From contig OZ220737.1 of assembly GCA_965116935.1 (NCBI GenBank), positions 1,240,001 to 1,304,000 on the forward strand: a DNA stretch of 64,000 nucleotides. The letters run 5' to 3'. Under the pieces are notes generated by a model, which saw only the letters and a list, made by a program, of their open reading frames with translations, had not been told where the DNA came from and did no database searches. Origin of the DNA: VXYL01 sp965116935 (GTDB lineage Bacteria; Pseudomonadota; Gammaproteobacteria; Pseudomonadales; Azotimanducaceae). Of the stretch, positions 27,201-36,316 are shown piece after piece (position 1 is the stretch's first letter; the number at the start of each line of letters is the position of its first letter). The position numbers and the translations under genes are program-made.

Positions 27201-30200
27201 CCGGCGCCGGGGCGACGGTGTCGGTGCCGGGCGGGACGCGGGACGCCGACGGCAACTGGACGGTGCCGCTGGCCGAGGGCGACAACGAGATTGCGGTGAC
27301 GGTGACGGCCCAGGACGGCACGACGCGGACGTACACGGTGACGGTGCGGCGGGCGCCGGCGGGCACGGCGACGTGCCGCGACGGCACGGCGCTGGCGGAC
27401 CCGGAGGGCAACCCGGGTCTGGTGCGGGACTGCGAGACGCTGCTGTCGCTGAAGGACGAGCTGGATCCGACGGGCGACATGAACTGGGGCGACCAGCCGG
27501 GGTTCCGGCGCCTGGATCTGGGCGAGTGGGACACGGTGGCGGTGCGCGACGGCCGCGTGCGCGGGATCGCCTGGGACGGCACGGACTCGTCGATCTCGCT
27601 GAGCGGCGTGCTGCCGGCGGCGCTGGGGGAGCTGGACGCGCTGGAGGTGCTGCGCCTCGACAGCCACGGGCTGCGCGGCGGTCTGCCGGCGTCTCTCGGC
27701 CGGCTGTCGCGGCTCGAGGTGCTGGACCTGGGGTACAACTGGCGGATGGACGAGGAGCCGCTGCCGGCGTGGCTGGGCGAGCTGACGTCGCTGCGCCGGG
27801 TGCGGCTGCACGCGCATGCGCCGGGCACGGTTCCGGACTCGTGGTCGTCGCTGACGCGGCTGGAGGACCTGGAGCTGTACGCGCCGACGGGCGCGCCGGG
27901 CGCGGCGGGTCCGGTGGCGTCGTGGCTGGGGGATCTGCCGGCGCTGCGGCGCCTGGTGCTGCTGCAGCGTCGGTCGACGGGTCGCATCCCGCTGAGCCTG
28001 GCGCGGGAGTTCGACGAGCTGGACCTGCGGCTGAACGCGCTCGCGGGGTGCGTGCCGGCGCAGCTGGCGGAGTCGGAGAACGCGCGGGCGTCGGAGCAGG
28101 GCCTGGGCGCCGGGCGCTACCGCCTGCCGGCGTGCGCGCTGTCGGTGGACGCTGGCGCCGGCGGCGAGGTGTCGGCGGGGGCGACGGCGGAGCTGTCGGC
28201 GACGGCGGCCGGGCACCACGGGGACGCGACGCTGGTGTGGTCGTGGACGCAGGAGTCGGGACCGTCGGTGGCGCTGACGGACGCCAGCACGGCGACACCT
28301 TCGTTCGCGGTTCCGGCGCGCGGCGCGGCGGACGCGGAGTTCGCGTTCTCGGTGTCGGTGCACGACGCGGAGGCGACTTCGGGCAGCGCGACGGCGACGG
28401 TGACGCACCGCCTGCCGGGATTCGCGGGCACGGCGGCGCCGGCGGTGTCGGGCGCGGGGTCGCACGCGGTGGTGGAAGGCGACACGGCGGTGGCGACGCT
28501 GGCGGCGACCGATGCGGACACCGCTGCCGAGCGCCTGTCGTGGCGGCTGTCGGGCGGCGCGGACGCGTCGCACTTCGCGCTGGGCGGGTCGGGTTCGCTG
28601 TCGTTCGTTTCGGCGAAGGACTACGAGGCGCCGGACGACGCCGACGGCGACGGCACGTACGCGGTGTCGGTGGAGGTCTCCGACGGTCTGCGGTCGGCCA
28701 CGGCGGACCTGACGGTGGCGCTCGTCAACCGCAACGAGGCGCCGACGGCGGAGGCGGGGCCGGACCAGTCGGACGTGTCTGCGGGGGCGACGGTGACGCT
28801 GTCGGGCTCGGTGACGGATCCGGACGCCGGCGACGCGCTGTCGCACGCGTGGACGCAGGTGTCGGGCGCGGAGGTGGAGCTGTCGTCGTCGGAGTCGGCG
28901 TCGGCGACGTTCGCGGCGCCGGCGGCGGGGGGCGCGCTGACGTTCCGGCTGCGGGCGACGGACGCTGGCGGGCTGTGGGGCGAGGACGAGGTGATGGTGA
29001 CGGTGGTGCCGTCGGTGACGTGGGGCGACCGCGTGTCGGCGCTGGACGTGGCGCTGTCGGACATCGGCATCGCCTCGGGGGTGTGGTCGGACGGCGACAC
29101 GGTGTGGGTGTCGGACTGGGAGGGCTCGGCGGTGCGGGCGTACGCGCTGGACGGCGGCGCGCGGCGGTCGGGCAAGGACCTGACGGAGCTGTCGGCGACG
29201 CGGGCGGCGGGTCTGTGGTCGGACGGGGCGACGCTGTGGGTGGCGGACTTCTCGGGCGCCGCGGTGCATGCGCGGGATCTCTCGACGGGCGCGGCGGCGT
29301 CCGGGGGCCTCGCGGACCTGGACGACGCCGGCAACGACGCGCCGACGGGGGTGTGGTCGGACGGCGCGACGGTGTGGGTGTCGGACTACTACGACCGCAG
29401 GGCATACGCGTACGCGGTCTCGGACGGGACGCGGACGACGTCGCGGGAGGTGTCGCTGTCGGGCGCGAGCCGTCCGTTCGGTCTGTGGTCGGACGGCGAG
29501 ACGCTGCTGGCGGCGGACTGGACGGGGGGCCGGGTGCTGGCGTACCGGCTGTCGGACGGGACGCGGCTTGCGGCGCTGGACATCGACACGTCGGCGTCGG
29601 GCAACGCGAAGCCGATGGGCCTGTGGTCGGACGGCGAGACGCTGTGGGTGTCGGACGAGCAGGACGACAGGCTGTACGCGTACGCGGTGCCGGCGCCGCC
29701 GGCGGACACGGCGCCGGCGCCGGTGGTCGCGCCGCTCGCGGCGACGGGCCTTGTGGCGTCGGCCGCAACGGCGACGACGGTGTCGCTGTCGTGGACGCTG
29801 CCGGCACAGCCGGAGGGCGTGACGGTCAGCGCGGTGGAGGTGCAGCGCGAGACGGCCGGGTCGTGGACGACGGCGGCGACGCTGGGCGCGGCGGCGACGT
29901 CGCACACGGCGACGGGTCTGGCGCCCTCGACGTCGTACACGTTCCGCGTTCGGCTGGCCACGAACCGGGGGACGGCGGAGTCGGCGAGCGTGACGGCGAG
30001 CACGGCGGCCGCGCCGCTTGCGGCGACGGGCCTTGTGGCGTCGGGTGCGACGGCGACGACGGTGTCGCTGTCGTGGACGCTGCCGTCGCAGCCGGCGGGT
30101 GTGACGGTCACTGCGGTTGAGGTGCAGCGGGAGACGGGCGGCTCGTGGACGACGGCGGCGACGCTGGGCGCGACGGCGACGACGCACGTGGCGACGACGC

Positions 30201-31621
30201 ACGTGGCGACGGGGCTCGAGGCCGGCACGGCGCACCGGTTCCGCATCCGCCTGGCGACGGGCGCGGGCGACGCGGACTCGGCGGCGGTGACGGCCAGCAC
30301 GGAGGCGGCGTCTCCGGTCGCCGGGTTCACGCTGGTGAACGGCGCCGACGGCGCCGACATCGGCGCGCTCCGGGACGGCGACGAGCTGGCGGCGGGTCTC
30401 GGGGCGCTGGAGATCCGGGCGGACCTGGGCGCCGGCGAGAGCGTCGGCAGCGTGCACTTCGCGCTGGGCGGTGCGAAGACGGTGGAGCGCACGGAGAACC
30501 TGGCGCCCTACGAGCTGTTCGGGGGCCAGGGCGGCGAGGCGTTCGGCGCCGGCACGTACACGCTGACGGCGACGCCGTACGCGGAGCGGGGGCTGGGCGG
30601 CGCGGCGGGGGTTGCGGCGAGTGTGTCGTTCACGGTGTCGGCGCCGAAGGCGTCGGTGGACCGGGATCGCCTGGTTCTCACTTGGCGTACGCCCCGGGAC
30701 GCCTTCGCGGCGCCGCACGGGTCGGACTTTGCGGTGACGGTGGACGGCGCGTTCCGGCCGGTGGCGGCGGCGTCGGTGTCGGGCAGCGGCGTGCTGCTGA
30801 CGCTGTCGGCGCCGGTGGCGCCGGGGCAGTCGGTGCGGGTGGACTACCTGGGTTCGGCGATGCACCCGCTGGCGGACGCCCGCGGCGTCGAGGTGGGGGC
30901 TTGGACGGGGCTGGCGGCGGAGAACGTGACCGGTCGCGCGGCCGTGGAGATCGAGAGCTGGCTGGCGGTCCGGCAGGCGCCGGCCGGGCGCGGCGTCGTG
31001 CCCTCGTGGCCGGCCGCGGACAGTGCGCCGACCTCGCTGGGCCTCGCCTCGGCGGGTCTGGCGGACGCGGACCTCGCGCGGCTCGCCGGCATGGCGGGGC
31101 TGAAACGCCTGGACCTGTCGGGCAACGGGCTGACGGACGTGTCGGCGCTGTCGGGGCTGACTGGCCTTGCGAGCCTGGACCTGTCCGACAACGGCATCGC
31201 GGACCTGTGGCCGCTGGCGTCCCTGACCGCACTGCGGCGTCTGGACGTGTCGGGCAACCGGATCGCGGACCTGTCGCCGCTTTCGGAGCTGCCCCGGCTC
31301 GAGGTGCTGGTCGCGGACGCCAACCTGGTGACGGACGCGGGGGCGCTGACGCACCTTGTCCGGCTGGAGAACCTGGGTCTTGCGGACAACGCGGTGGCCG
31401 ATCTCGGCCCGCTGGCCGATCTTGCGTCGCTGCGTCGCATGGACGTCGGCGGCAATCCGGCGGCGGACGCCTCGCCGCTGGGCGACCTCGGCACGCTGGT
31501 GTGGCTGCGCCTGCCGGCGACGGCCGAGGTCCCGGCCGAGCGACTGGTGCGCCTGCGCTGGCTGTGGCAGGGGGACGGCCGCGAGTGCATGACGTGCGCT
31601 GGGCGAACGGGTGAACACTAG
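24260..31621 (+). CDS. Giant secreted modular protein: LRR, haem-type CxxCH, cadherin-like, PKD, FN3, SwmB, LRR
   Basis: 2453 residues from ATG 24260 (GAGGGG 8 bases upstream). A hydrophobic stretch ending AGLAGVGTAAA near residue 55 looks like a signal peptide after an unusually long N-region; starting at ATG 24326 would give a standard one. Order: LRRs (about 80-215), a unique region with CASCHGDLHKP (Cys337, Cys340, His341, a c-type haem site), and three tandem cadherin-like beta-sandwich repeats ending TRTYTVTVT (750-1030). Then an LRR cap and LRRs, REJ/PKD, cadherin-like, PKD, five WSDGxTLWVSD blade-like repeats, two FN3, SwmB and C-terminal LRRs. No sorting signal or transmembrane anchor is visible at the C-terminus. 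Presumed cell-surface or secreted adhesion/recognition protein; the ligand is unknown. Confidence 0.85.
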   Translation: MAVGFEVTVRGAFASGQARRGCMEFVRRLRGACAEVALCVGAGLAGVGTAAADSDDGSGPVGVCGRTPAVAAAIAAANGEDCADIGAGELHRVLALDLSGRSLGSLAAGDFAGLERLRRLDLSGNALTSLPEGVFDDLGVLDVLRLADNALTALPDGVFDRLLALRELTLHGNALATLPDGAFDELLLLETLTLHGNGLEALPAAGLFDAFSPFWGLPLDGPGPPPRGAEALRRFVAEAGIDSVEDFVAALPPAHRKNFVMVYDSHGLGSEFVSREHPRMVSWGADGRFLFAWTTDPDATAPFGTGVEFLIAAGPTWDAGVVDFSGEAPAIVRPESCASCHGDLHKPIWGSDGWNLDDPADVPGAEYEGTEEHAWRDADVWSATSALMSSENARIAPMDFAASTLAAGDARRLRPFATVAEEFAAAVGRRHAEVLFAHVLAQDALDEVGRLRRLACLKSSPYSTWYLERGFFPVTLVAEADWRPSFVPALDRDIQFIDEDNLWTYFHLGSMGHAFRLAAYEHWWRNDEAMRTLFAEASNWHLEDWRLGLTYTLFTGSLPDLRFYAPGTASMEDELIRALRQSFGHGSSLNLEAGKTAYRPAGRSRIAQDARVPVDDYSLPPYRAMVGGMEAALCDASHLRNAHASMTATGELVEDGRIEVRVRYPRRGRPSLSPSDARVDVTNGRATVKRTIDGPEGYFLRLEPDAGVEWVGVEVPPDAARNNALLMVPGGKWRFSTATGEVLPSADASLLGLTVAGADVGWFDSARTSYALRIPHALDVTTVAPAKSHFGATYEISPDDADPDRFGHQVEVAEDAAAVVEVAVTAEDGETTRTYTVTVTREADASLSSLSLTGVDFGTFASGTTSYAADVADDVESTTVAAAARDPAAEVAIAPADADGVVPGHQVALAVGATAVTATVTGSDGETTRTYTVAVTRAGSPDATLGSLSLSGIDLGSFDPARLTYSAVTELSTLTVAASAAGAGATVSVPGGTRDADGNWTVPLAEGDNEIAVTVTAQDGTTRTYTVTVRRAPAGTATCRDGTALADPEGNPGLVRDCETLLSLKDELDPTGDMNWGDQPGFRRLDLGEWDTVAVRDGRVRGIAWDGTDSSISLSGVLPAALGELDALEVLRLDSHGLRGGLPASLGRLSRLEVLDLGYNWRMDEEPLPAWLGELTSLRRVRLHAHAPGTVPDSWSSLTRLEDLELYAPTGAPGAAGPVASWLGDLPALRRLVLLQRRSTGRIPLSLAREFDELDLRLNALAGCVPAQLAESENARASEQGLGAGRYRLPACALSVDAGAGGEVSAGATAELSATAAGHHGDATLVWSWTQESGPSVALTDASTATPSFAVPARGAADAEFAFSVSVHDAEATSGSATATVTHRLPGFAGTAAPAVSGAGSHAVVEGDTAVATLAATDADTAAERLSWRLSGGADASHFALGGSGSLSFVSAKDYEAPDDADGDGTYAVSVEVSDGLRSATADLTVALVNRNEAPTAEAGPDQSDVSAGATVTLSGSVTDPDAGDALSHAWTQVSGAEVELSSSESASATFAAPAAGGALTFRLRATDAGGLWGEDEVMVTVVPSVTWGDRVSALDVALSDIGIASGVWSDGDTVWVSDWEGSAVRAYALDGGARRSGKDLTELSATRAAGLWSDGATLWVADFSGAAVHARDLSTGAAASGGLADLDDAGNDAPTGVWSDGATVWVSDYYDRRAYAYAVSDGTRTTSREVSLSGASRPFGLWSDGETLLAADWTGGRVLAYRLSDGTRLAALDIDTSASGNAKPMGLWSDGETLWVSDEQDDRLYAYAVPAPPADTAPAPVVAPLAATGLVASAATATTVSLSWTLPAQPEGVTVSAVEVQRETAGSWTTAATLGAAATSHTATGLAPSTSYTFRVRLATNRGTAESASVTASTAAAPLAATGLVASGATATTVSLSWTLPSQPAGVTVTAVEVQRETGGSWTTAATLGATATTHVATTHVATGLEAGTAHRFRIRLATGAGDADSAAVTASTEAASPVAGFTLVNGADGADIGALRDGDELAAGLGALEIRADLGAGESVGSVHFALGGAKTVERTENLAPYELFGGQGGEAFGAGTYTLTATPYAERGLGGAAGVAASVSFTVSAPKASVDRDRLVLTWRTPRDAFAAPHGSDFAVTVDGAFRPVAAASVSGSGVLLTLSAPVAPGQSVRVDYLGSAMHPLADARGVEVGAWTGLAAENVTGRAAVEIESWLAVRQAPAGRGVVPSWPAADSAPTSLGLASAGLADADLARLAGMAGLKRLDLSGNGLTDVSALSGLTGLASLDLSDNGIADLWPLASLTALRRLDVSGNRIADLSPLSELPRLEVLVADANLVTDAGALTHLVRLENLGLADNAVADLGPLADLASLRRMDVGGNPAADASPLGDLGTLVWLRLPATAEVPAERLVRLRWLWQGDGRECMTCAGRTGEH
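27338..31530 (+). repeat. 4.2-kb segment duplicated in tandem (partner 19459-23640)
   Basis: The C-terminal half of the giant gene is repeated about 7.9 kb upstream. By eye some stretches are identical for long runs, for example 29500-29766 with 21624-21890 and 28421-28508 with 20545-20632, while others (27420-28130) have diverged clearly. That pattern suggests patchy gene conversion after duplication. Confidence 0.85.
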
Positions 31622-32244
31622 TAGCGTGGCGGTGTCGTTCAGGGCCACGGACGGAAGGCGGGACAGGTGGCCCTATCCGAAACAGGGTGGAACAGCAAGG
31701 AACACAAACCGGAAATGTTGCAACAAAGTTGCAAGGGGGTATTACCTAGCTTACCGATCCAGTGGTGTCGAATTGACAACAATAGTAGTAAAATCAATGG
31801 CTTGTTTGGTTATTTGGTGCGCGTCCTTCGGCCATGTGACGCAAGGTGCGCAACCGCCAACGCGCCCGTCAGGGCCGCCGGGACGGGACAAGCCCGTCCC
31901 CTACGAAGAAAAGCGACGCAAGATCATTGGGTCGCACGATCTGTTCCATGCAAGTTTCCACCCCGGCTCCCCGGAACACTGACGCGCAGGAAACAGCGCC
32001 AGGCAGCGCGACATTGCGTATGCTGTGCGTGTCTCGGGCAAAGAGGCCGTTCATCCCAGTGGGGCCATGCGCCCGGATGCGAGTTTGGCCCGGACCGCTA
32101 TCGGCATTTTGACGTTGGTGGCGCGCATCGCCGCGACCCCGCATGGGAGTGTGAAACTCCTGCCGCGGTCCCGCCCGAGCGACCCGCTCCGATGATCGGC
32201 GTGGGAGTTTTGTTTCATGGGAGGAAGGAGCCAAAAGCTCGCCC
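31622..32244. repeat. Intergenic region with GACGGG palindrome
   Basis: About 620 bases with no recognisable gene. It includes an AT-rich tract (31690-31820) unlike the surroundings and the hairpin GGGACGGG-ACAAG-CCCGTCCC (31880-31900), a member of the repeat family also at 18254 and 37532. It lies between convergent genes and could terminate both. Confidence 0.5.
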
Positions 32245-34329
32245 TTACAGCCGTGTGAGCTGGCGGTAGGCCTTTTCGAGTGCGTCGGGCAGTTCGTGGG
32301 ATTCCTCGATGACCATGTAGCGGTCTTCCGGGCACATGCGGCGCAGGTAGTCGTGGCCGGAGCGGTCCACCGTGACGCAGAAGGTCTCGATACCGGCCGC
32401 TTCGGCTTCGCGCAGCGCCTTGGCCGTGTCCTGCACGCCATACTCGTGCTCGCCTCGCTCGGGGCCGTAGTCGCAGTCCTGCGGAAAGCCATCGCTGACG
32501 ATCATCAGCACCTTGAGGGCGGTGCCGGCGGCTTCGAGCTTGCGGATGGAGTGCCGGATGGCGGGACCCATGCGGGTGGAGCGCTTCGGGGTCATGGCCG
32601 CCAACGCCTCTAGCACGTTGCGGTCGTAGGCCTGACCGAGATCCTTGGCGACGAAGAACTCCACGCAGTCGCGGCCATAGCCGGAAAAGCCATAGATGCC
32701 GTATTGATCGCCGATGGCTTCGAGCGCGCCAGACATGGTGAGCACCGCCTCGCGCTGGATGTCGATGATACGGCGGCGTTCGGCGTCCTCTAGGCGCCTC
32801 GCCTCGAAATCCCATTCCTCGTCCTCGTCGAAGTAGGGGTCGCGCAAGTCTTGTGGACCGCTCGGCGCGGCGGCTGGTGGTTCGGCCTCCTCTAGCGCTG
32901 AGGGTTCCTCGTTCAGCACATCGTCGGTAGAGGCGGAGAGGTCCACCAAGAAGATGGCACCGACGTCGCGGCGCAGGCGTTCGCGGCGGCTGTACACGCG
33001 CTCGTCCGGCGAGACGCCGACGCGCAGGTCAGAGCGTGCCGCGACGATGCTGTCGAGGTCGAGTTCGTCGCCATCGGTCACCTTTGCCTGGCGGCGATAG
33101 CCAGACGGACGAATCTGCTCGAAGCGCCGTCGCACGGCATGCGCCAGTGGCCGAACCGCGGCCAAGAGTTCGTCGGGGTCGCGGCCCCCGAGGGCGTTCG
33201 GGTCCGTATGCAGGCCCTCCTCGAACAGCCGACACCAGCCGTGCAGGTAGCGCTGGCCATGGTAGTCCCACTCGTCGTAGAGGAAGCTGCGGGCATCCTC
33301 GCGTTGTTCGCCGAGCGTTCGGGCGAGGGTAGAACGCTCCATGTCGATGCGGCGTTTCAAGGCGTCCCGCTCTGCGGCGAGATCGGCGTCGGTGTCGCGC
33401 AGCTCGCCAGGCCGGTCCGCCTCTCCCGCCACGGCTTCGCCTTGCTCCAGGGCTTCCGCCACCGCCAGCGAGAGCAGCTTGGCGTCGAGGTCTGCCAAGT
33501 CTTCATCCCAGTCTTCGAGGCGGGTCTGGCGCTGGAGCCACTCGAGCTGGGGGCCTTCGTTGGGCCCGGCTTCATCGGACGACTCCGGATAGAACTCCAG
33601 CGAGTCCATGCACGCGGTCACGGCGGCGGCGGAGTCGTACACGTCCGCACCTTCGCCGGCGACTCCCCCGGCGTGAAGCGCGAACGCCGACGCCACCGGC
33701 AAGCCTTCGAGCGCAGCTTCAAGCCGTTCCACCTCGCCGGCGATGCCGTCTGCGTAGGCTTGCTTTGAGCCGAGCCGGACATCGAGCAGCGCCCGCCGGT
33801 AGCGGTCCGCACCCGGATAGCGGCGCACGACGGCGGCCCGCACCCGCGCCATCTCGATGACGTGAAACAACCGCCGCGCCAGTTCCGGCAGCTCGAAGTG
33901 GGCGAAGAAGAGGGCGATGTCGGATTCCCGGTGCGCCACAGGGGCCTCGCGCAGGCTGAGCGCAGCGATGCGATCCCGCGCCGCGGCAATGTCGAAGCGA
34001 TAGGTGCCGAACTCGCGGAATCCGAGCTGGTAGAGGGCAGTGAGCCGGTATGCGGCCGCGTTCAGCGTTTGGGTCGGAAACCAGTCGATAATCGTCGGCA
34101 AGTACAAGGCGCCAGCATCGTGGCTGGCGTTGTCGTGCGCCGGGTCGGGATTGCCATCTGGCAAGTCAAGGGCCGGCCGGATGTGGTGATAGCGACCGGC
34201 AATGCCCTCGGCAAACAGGGCAAGGCTCCGCTGCACATCCGCCAGATGCGCCGCAGACTCGGGCGGTTCGGCTGGCGCTTGAGGGGGCGAATCCAAGCCT
34301 GCTATCTCGCGGTCAGGGCCAGACCACAT
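32245..34329 (-). CDS. VWA-domain protein of the NorD/CbbO type
   Basis: 694 residues. The N-terminal two thirds is a helical region with acidic stretches. The C-terminal part (about 455-690) is a von Willebrand A domain with the MIDAS motif DLSASTD (near 461), a Thr loop and LKVLMIVSDGFPQD. These proteins partner a MoxR AAA+ ATPase to insert cofactors into, or re-activate, client enzymes such as nitric oxide reductase or Rubisco. I start at ATG 34329, which overlaps the end of the ATPase gene by 17 bases, a sign of translational coupling. Earlier in-frame codons are out-of-frame ATPase sequence. No nor or cbb gene is in the window, so the client is unknown. Confidence 0.88.
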   Translation of the reverse strand: MWSGPDREIAGLDSPPQAPAEPPESAAHLADVQRSLALFAEGIAGRYHHIRPALDLPDGNPDPAHDNASHDAGALYLPTIIDWFPTQTLNAAAYRLTALYQLGFREFGTYRFDIAAARDRIAALSLREAPVAHRESDIALFFAHFELPELARRLFHVIEMARVRAAVVRRYPGADRYRRALLDVRLGSKQAYADGIAGEVERLEAALEGLPVASAFALHAGGVAGEGADVYDSAAAVTACMDSLEFYPESSDEAGPNEGPQLEWLQRQTRLEDWDEDLADLDAKLLSLAVAEALEQGEAVAGEADRPGELRDTDADLAAERDALKRRIDMERSTLARTLGEQREDARSFLYDEWDYHGQRYLHGWCRLFEEGLHTDPNALGGRDPDELLAAVRPLAHAVRRRFEQIRPSGYRRQAKVTDGDELDLDSIVAARSDLRVGVSPDERVYSRRERLRRDVGAIFLVDLSASTDDVLNEEPSALEEAEPPAAAPSGPQDLRDPYFDEDEEWDFEARRLEDAERRRIIDIQREAVLTMSGALEAIGDQYGIYGFSGYGRDCVEFFVAKDLGQAYDRNVLEALAAMTPKRSTRMGPAIRHSIRKLEAAGTALKVLMIVSDGFPQDCDYGPERGEHEYGVQDTAKALREAEAAGIETFCVTVDRSGHDYLRRMCPEDRYMVIEESHELPDALEKAYRQLTRL

Positions 34330-35110
34330 CGACGATGCCGGCGACCGCCTCCTGCACCGTGGCATCGTCGGACACCGCTTCCGTGATGGCCACGGCCGCC
34401 GCCCGCCTCGGCTCGATGCCGCGGCGCATGAGCTCGCCGGCATAGATGAGCAGCCTAGTGCTCACGCCTTCCTCGAAACCGTGCTCGCGCAGGTTGCGCA
34501 CCTTTACGCCGATGGTCGCAAGGCGCGCCGCGGTCTCGCCGTCCACGCCGCTTTCGTGGGCAATGATGGCCGCCTCCCGCTCCTCGCCCGGATAGTCGAA
34601 GGTGAGGCTGGCGAAACGCTGCCGGGTGCTTGGCTTCAGGTCCTTGAGGATGCTCTGGTAGCCGGGGTTGTAGGAGATCACCAGCAGGAAGTCGTCGTGC
34701 GCCGGCACCAGTTCGCCGGTCTTGTCGATGGGCAGCAGGCGGCGATGATCGGTGAGCGGGTGGATCAGCACGGTGGTGTCCTTGCGCGCCTCGACAATCT
34801 CGTCGAGATAGCAAAGCGCGCCCTCACGCACGGCGCGGGTCAGGGGGCCGTCCTGCCACACCGTGTCGTCGCCCTTGAGGAGATAGCGCCCGACGAGGTC
34901 GGCGCCGGAGAGGTCTTCGTGGCAAGCCACCGTGACCAGCCTGTCGGCGAGGCCCCGTTCGCCGCCATACAGACGCCAGGCCATGTGCTCGATGAAGCGG
35001 GTCTTGCCGCAGCCGGTGGGGCCCTTGAGCAGAACCGGCAGGCGCGCGCCGAAGGCTGCCTCGAATATCTCCACTTCGTCGGCGAGCGGGAGGTAATAGG
35101 GTTCCTGCAA
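34313..35110 (-). CDS. MoxR-type AAA+ ATPase of the CbbQ/NorQ/NirQ family
   Basis: 265 residues. Walker A is GPTGCGKTRF (30-39), Walker B LCYLDE (99-104), sensor region LLVISYNPGYQS, and the arginine-containing KPSTRQRFASL, all as in CbbQ/NorQ. It forms hexameric rings that remodel metalloenzymes together with the VWA protein encoded next. I start at TTG 35110 because AGGAGA lies 5 bases upstream and translation begins at the family's typical EPYYLPLADEVEIF. The open frame runs up to 35230, but those codons come from a palindromic repeat. Confidence 0.92.
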   Translation of the reverse strand: MQEPYYLPLADEVEIFEAAFGARLPVLLKGPTGCGKTRFIEHMAWRLYGGERGLADRLVTVACHEDLSGADLVGRYLLKGDDTVWQDGPLTRAVREGALCYLDEIVEARKDTTVLIHPLTDHRRLLPIDKTGELVPAHDDFLLVISYNPGYQSILKDLKPSTRQRFASLTFDYPGEEREAAIIAHESGVDGETAARLATIGVKVRNLREHGFEEGVSTRLLIYAGELMRRGIEPRRAAAVAITEAVSDDATVQEAVAGIVDVVWP

Positions 35111-35154
35111 TGTTGTCTCCTGAAGGTCGGGGGGGACAGTGGGCTTCGCGACCT

Positions 35155-35244
35155 CGTAGGGGCGACCCTTGTGGTCGCCCGTGCTTGCGTTAGCGAACCA
35201 TCTTGGTTTGCCTAACACGGGCGACCACAAGGGTCGCCCCTACG
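35155..35244. repeat. 29-bp perfect inverted repeat (hairpin or MITE-like)
   Basis: Bases 35155-35183 are the exact reverse complement of 35216-35244, with a 32-base loop that can itself pair partly. The core reads GTAGGGGCGACCCTTGTGG. It lies between the VOC gene and the ATPase gene on the same strand, upstream of the latter's start, and may attenuate or terminate transcription. No second copy is in this window. Confidence 0.8.
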
Positions 35245-35329
35245 GAACCTCCGAGTCGCTTCCCCTGCCCGCCGACACCGCACCAAAGGCGACTCCAACA
35301 GCGCTTGGAGGCGGGCACGACCACGCAGG

Positions 35330-36181
35330 TCAGGGCTGAAACGAGTCCCGCCCCTGCGTGTAGTTGAAGAACGACTGCGCCGGATTGCGGTTCACCAGAT
35401 GGCGCTTGAACATGGGGTGCTTGAGGCTGCGCACCTCGTGCTCGAGCTCGGTGAGCACGTTGCCGGAATCGGGATCGACGATGGTCTGGAAGCGATATTG
35501 GTGCTGGTCCGACTCCTCCGAGATCAGGTCGTGCTTGGCGAGCGCAGAATGCGGGCCGGAGAAGTTCGACACGTAGATGGCGATGTGGTGGCCGTCGTAG
35601 GCGGGCAACTCGTCGTCCGTTTCCCGATAGGTGAGCCATTGGCTGCCGCCCATGGAAACCTCCGCGCAACCCTGCCCCACCCGCGCCGGCGTGTTGAACA
35701 CCTCGCGATAGAAGCGGGCGATGCCGTCGGCCGAGCCGGTCGGGACCCGCACCTCGGCGAAGGGAATGCCTAGGCTGGTGCCGAAGCCAGGGCCATAGGC
35801 GCGGATGTCGTTGCCCCAGGGGCAGGTGACGGCGATGTGCGCCGGGCCGTCATTCACCTCGCGCCAAGCGAACTCCGTGCCTTCCATGATGCGGCCGATG
35901 CGGTCCAGGCGGCGTCGCAGGTCGCTCAAGTCCGGCACCACGACGCCGATGTGGCCGCGAAACTTCTGCGCCTCTCGCTTCGGCAGGTGGAACTGCTGCT
36001 CGCCGGCGTTGATCCACATGTTGGCGGTGCCGAAGTCGATGTAGGGGTCTCGCGTGAAGCCCAGCCCCGAAACATAGAACAGCGCCGCGAGCTGTTGATC
36101 GGGGACCGTAAGGTTGATGTGTTCCATGTTGAGGATGTTGCCTACATCCTCTTCGGCACGGTCGAACTGCCGTTCGCTCAT
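35330..36181 (-). CDS. Two-domain VOC family protein
   Basis: 283 residues with two vicinal-oxygen-chelate domains. The first starts EHINLTVPDQQLAALFYVSG (about 19-38) and the second near PFAEVRVPTGSADGIARFYR (about 150), with HHIAIYVSNFSGPHSALAKH and a Glu-containing LTELEHEVRSLKHP end. The family includes extradiol dioxygenases and glyoxalases; the number and position of His/Glu ligands fit a metal enzyme but not a specific reaction. ATG 36181 follows GGGAGGAG. It is upstream of, and co-oriented with, the MoxR/VWA pair but separated by the 29-bp palindrome. Confidence 0.85.
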   Translation of the reverse strand: MSERQFDRAEEDVGNILNMEHINLTVPDQQLAALFYVSGLGFTRDPYIDFGTANMWINAGEQQFHLPKREAQKFRGHIGVVVPDLSDLRRRLDRIGRIMEGTEFAWREVNDGPAHIAVTCPWGNDIRAYGPGFGTSLGIPFAEVRVPTGSADGIARFYREVFNTPARVGQGCAEVSMGGSQWLTYRETDDELPAYDGHHIAIYVSNFSGPHSALAKHDLISEESDQHQYRFQTIVDPDSGNVLTELEHEVRSLKHPMFKRHLVNRNPAQSFFNYTQGRDSFQP

Positions 36182-36316
36182 GTCTGCTCCTCCCAAGTTC
36201 GCTTGGCGGCCACCGTCTCGCTGCGCGGCTCGCCTCACAAGCGAGCCTAATACAAAGCCGCACGGTGGCATAGGATAGGCAGGGAGCCGGGGCGATCGTG
36301 GTTGGGGAGAGTGGGC

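Noticed and set aside
26282..31648. Minus-strand open frame of 1788 residues opposite the intact LRR gene
   Set aside because: Same shadow effect; composition is dominated by Arg and the frame tracks the plus-strand codon bias.
35111..35230. N-terminal extension of the MoxR ATPase
   Set aside because: Encoded by the 29-bp palindrome; TTG 35110 has AGGAGA at proper spacing and the family start.
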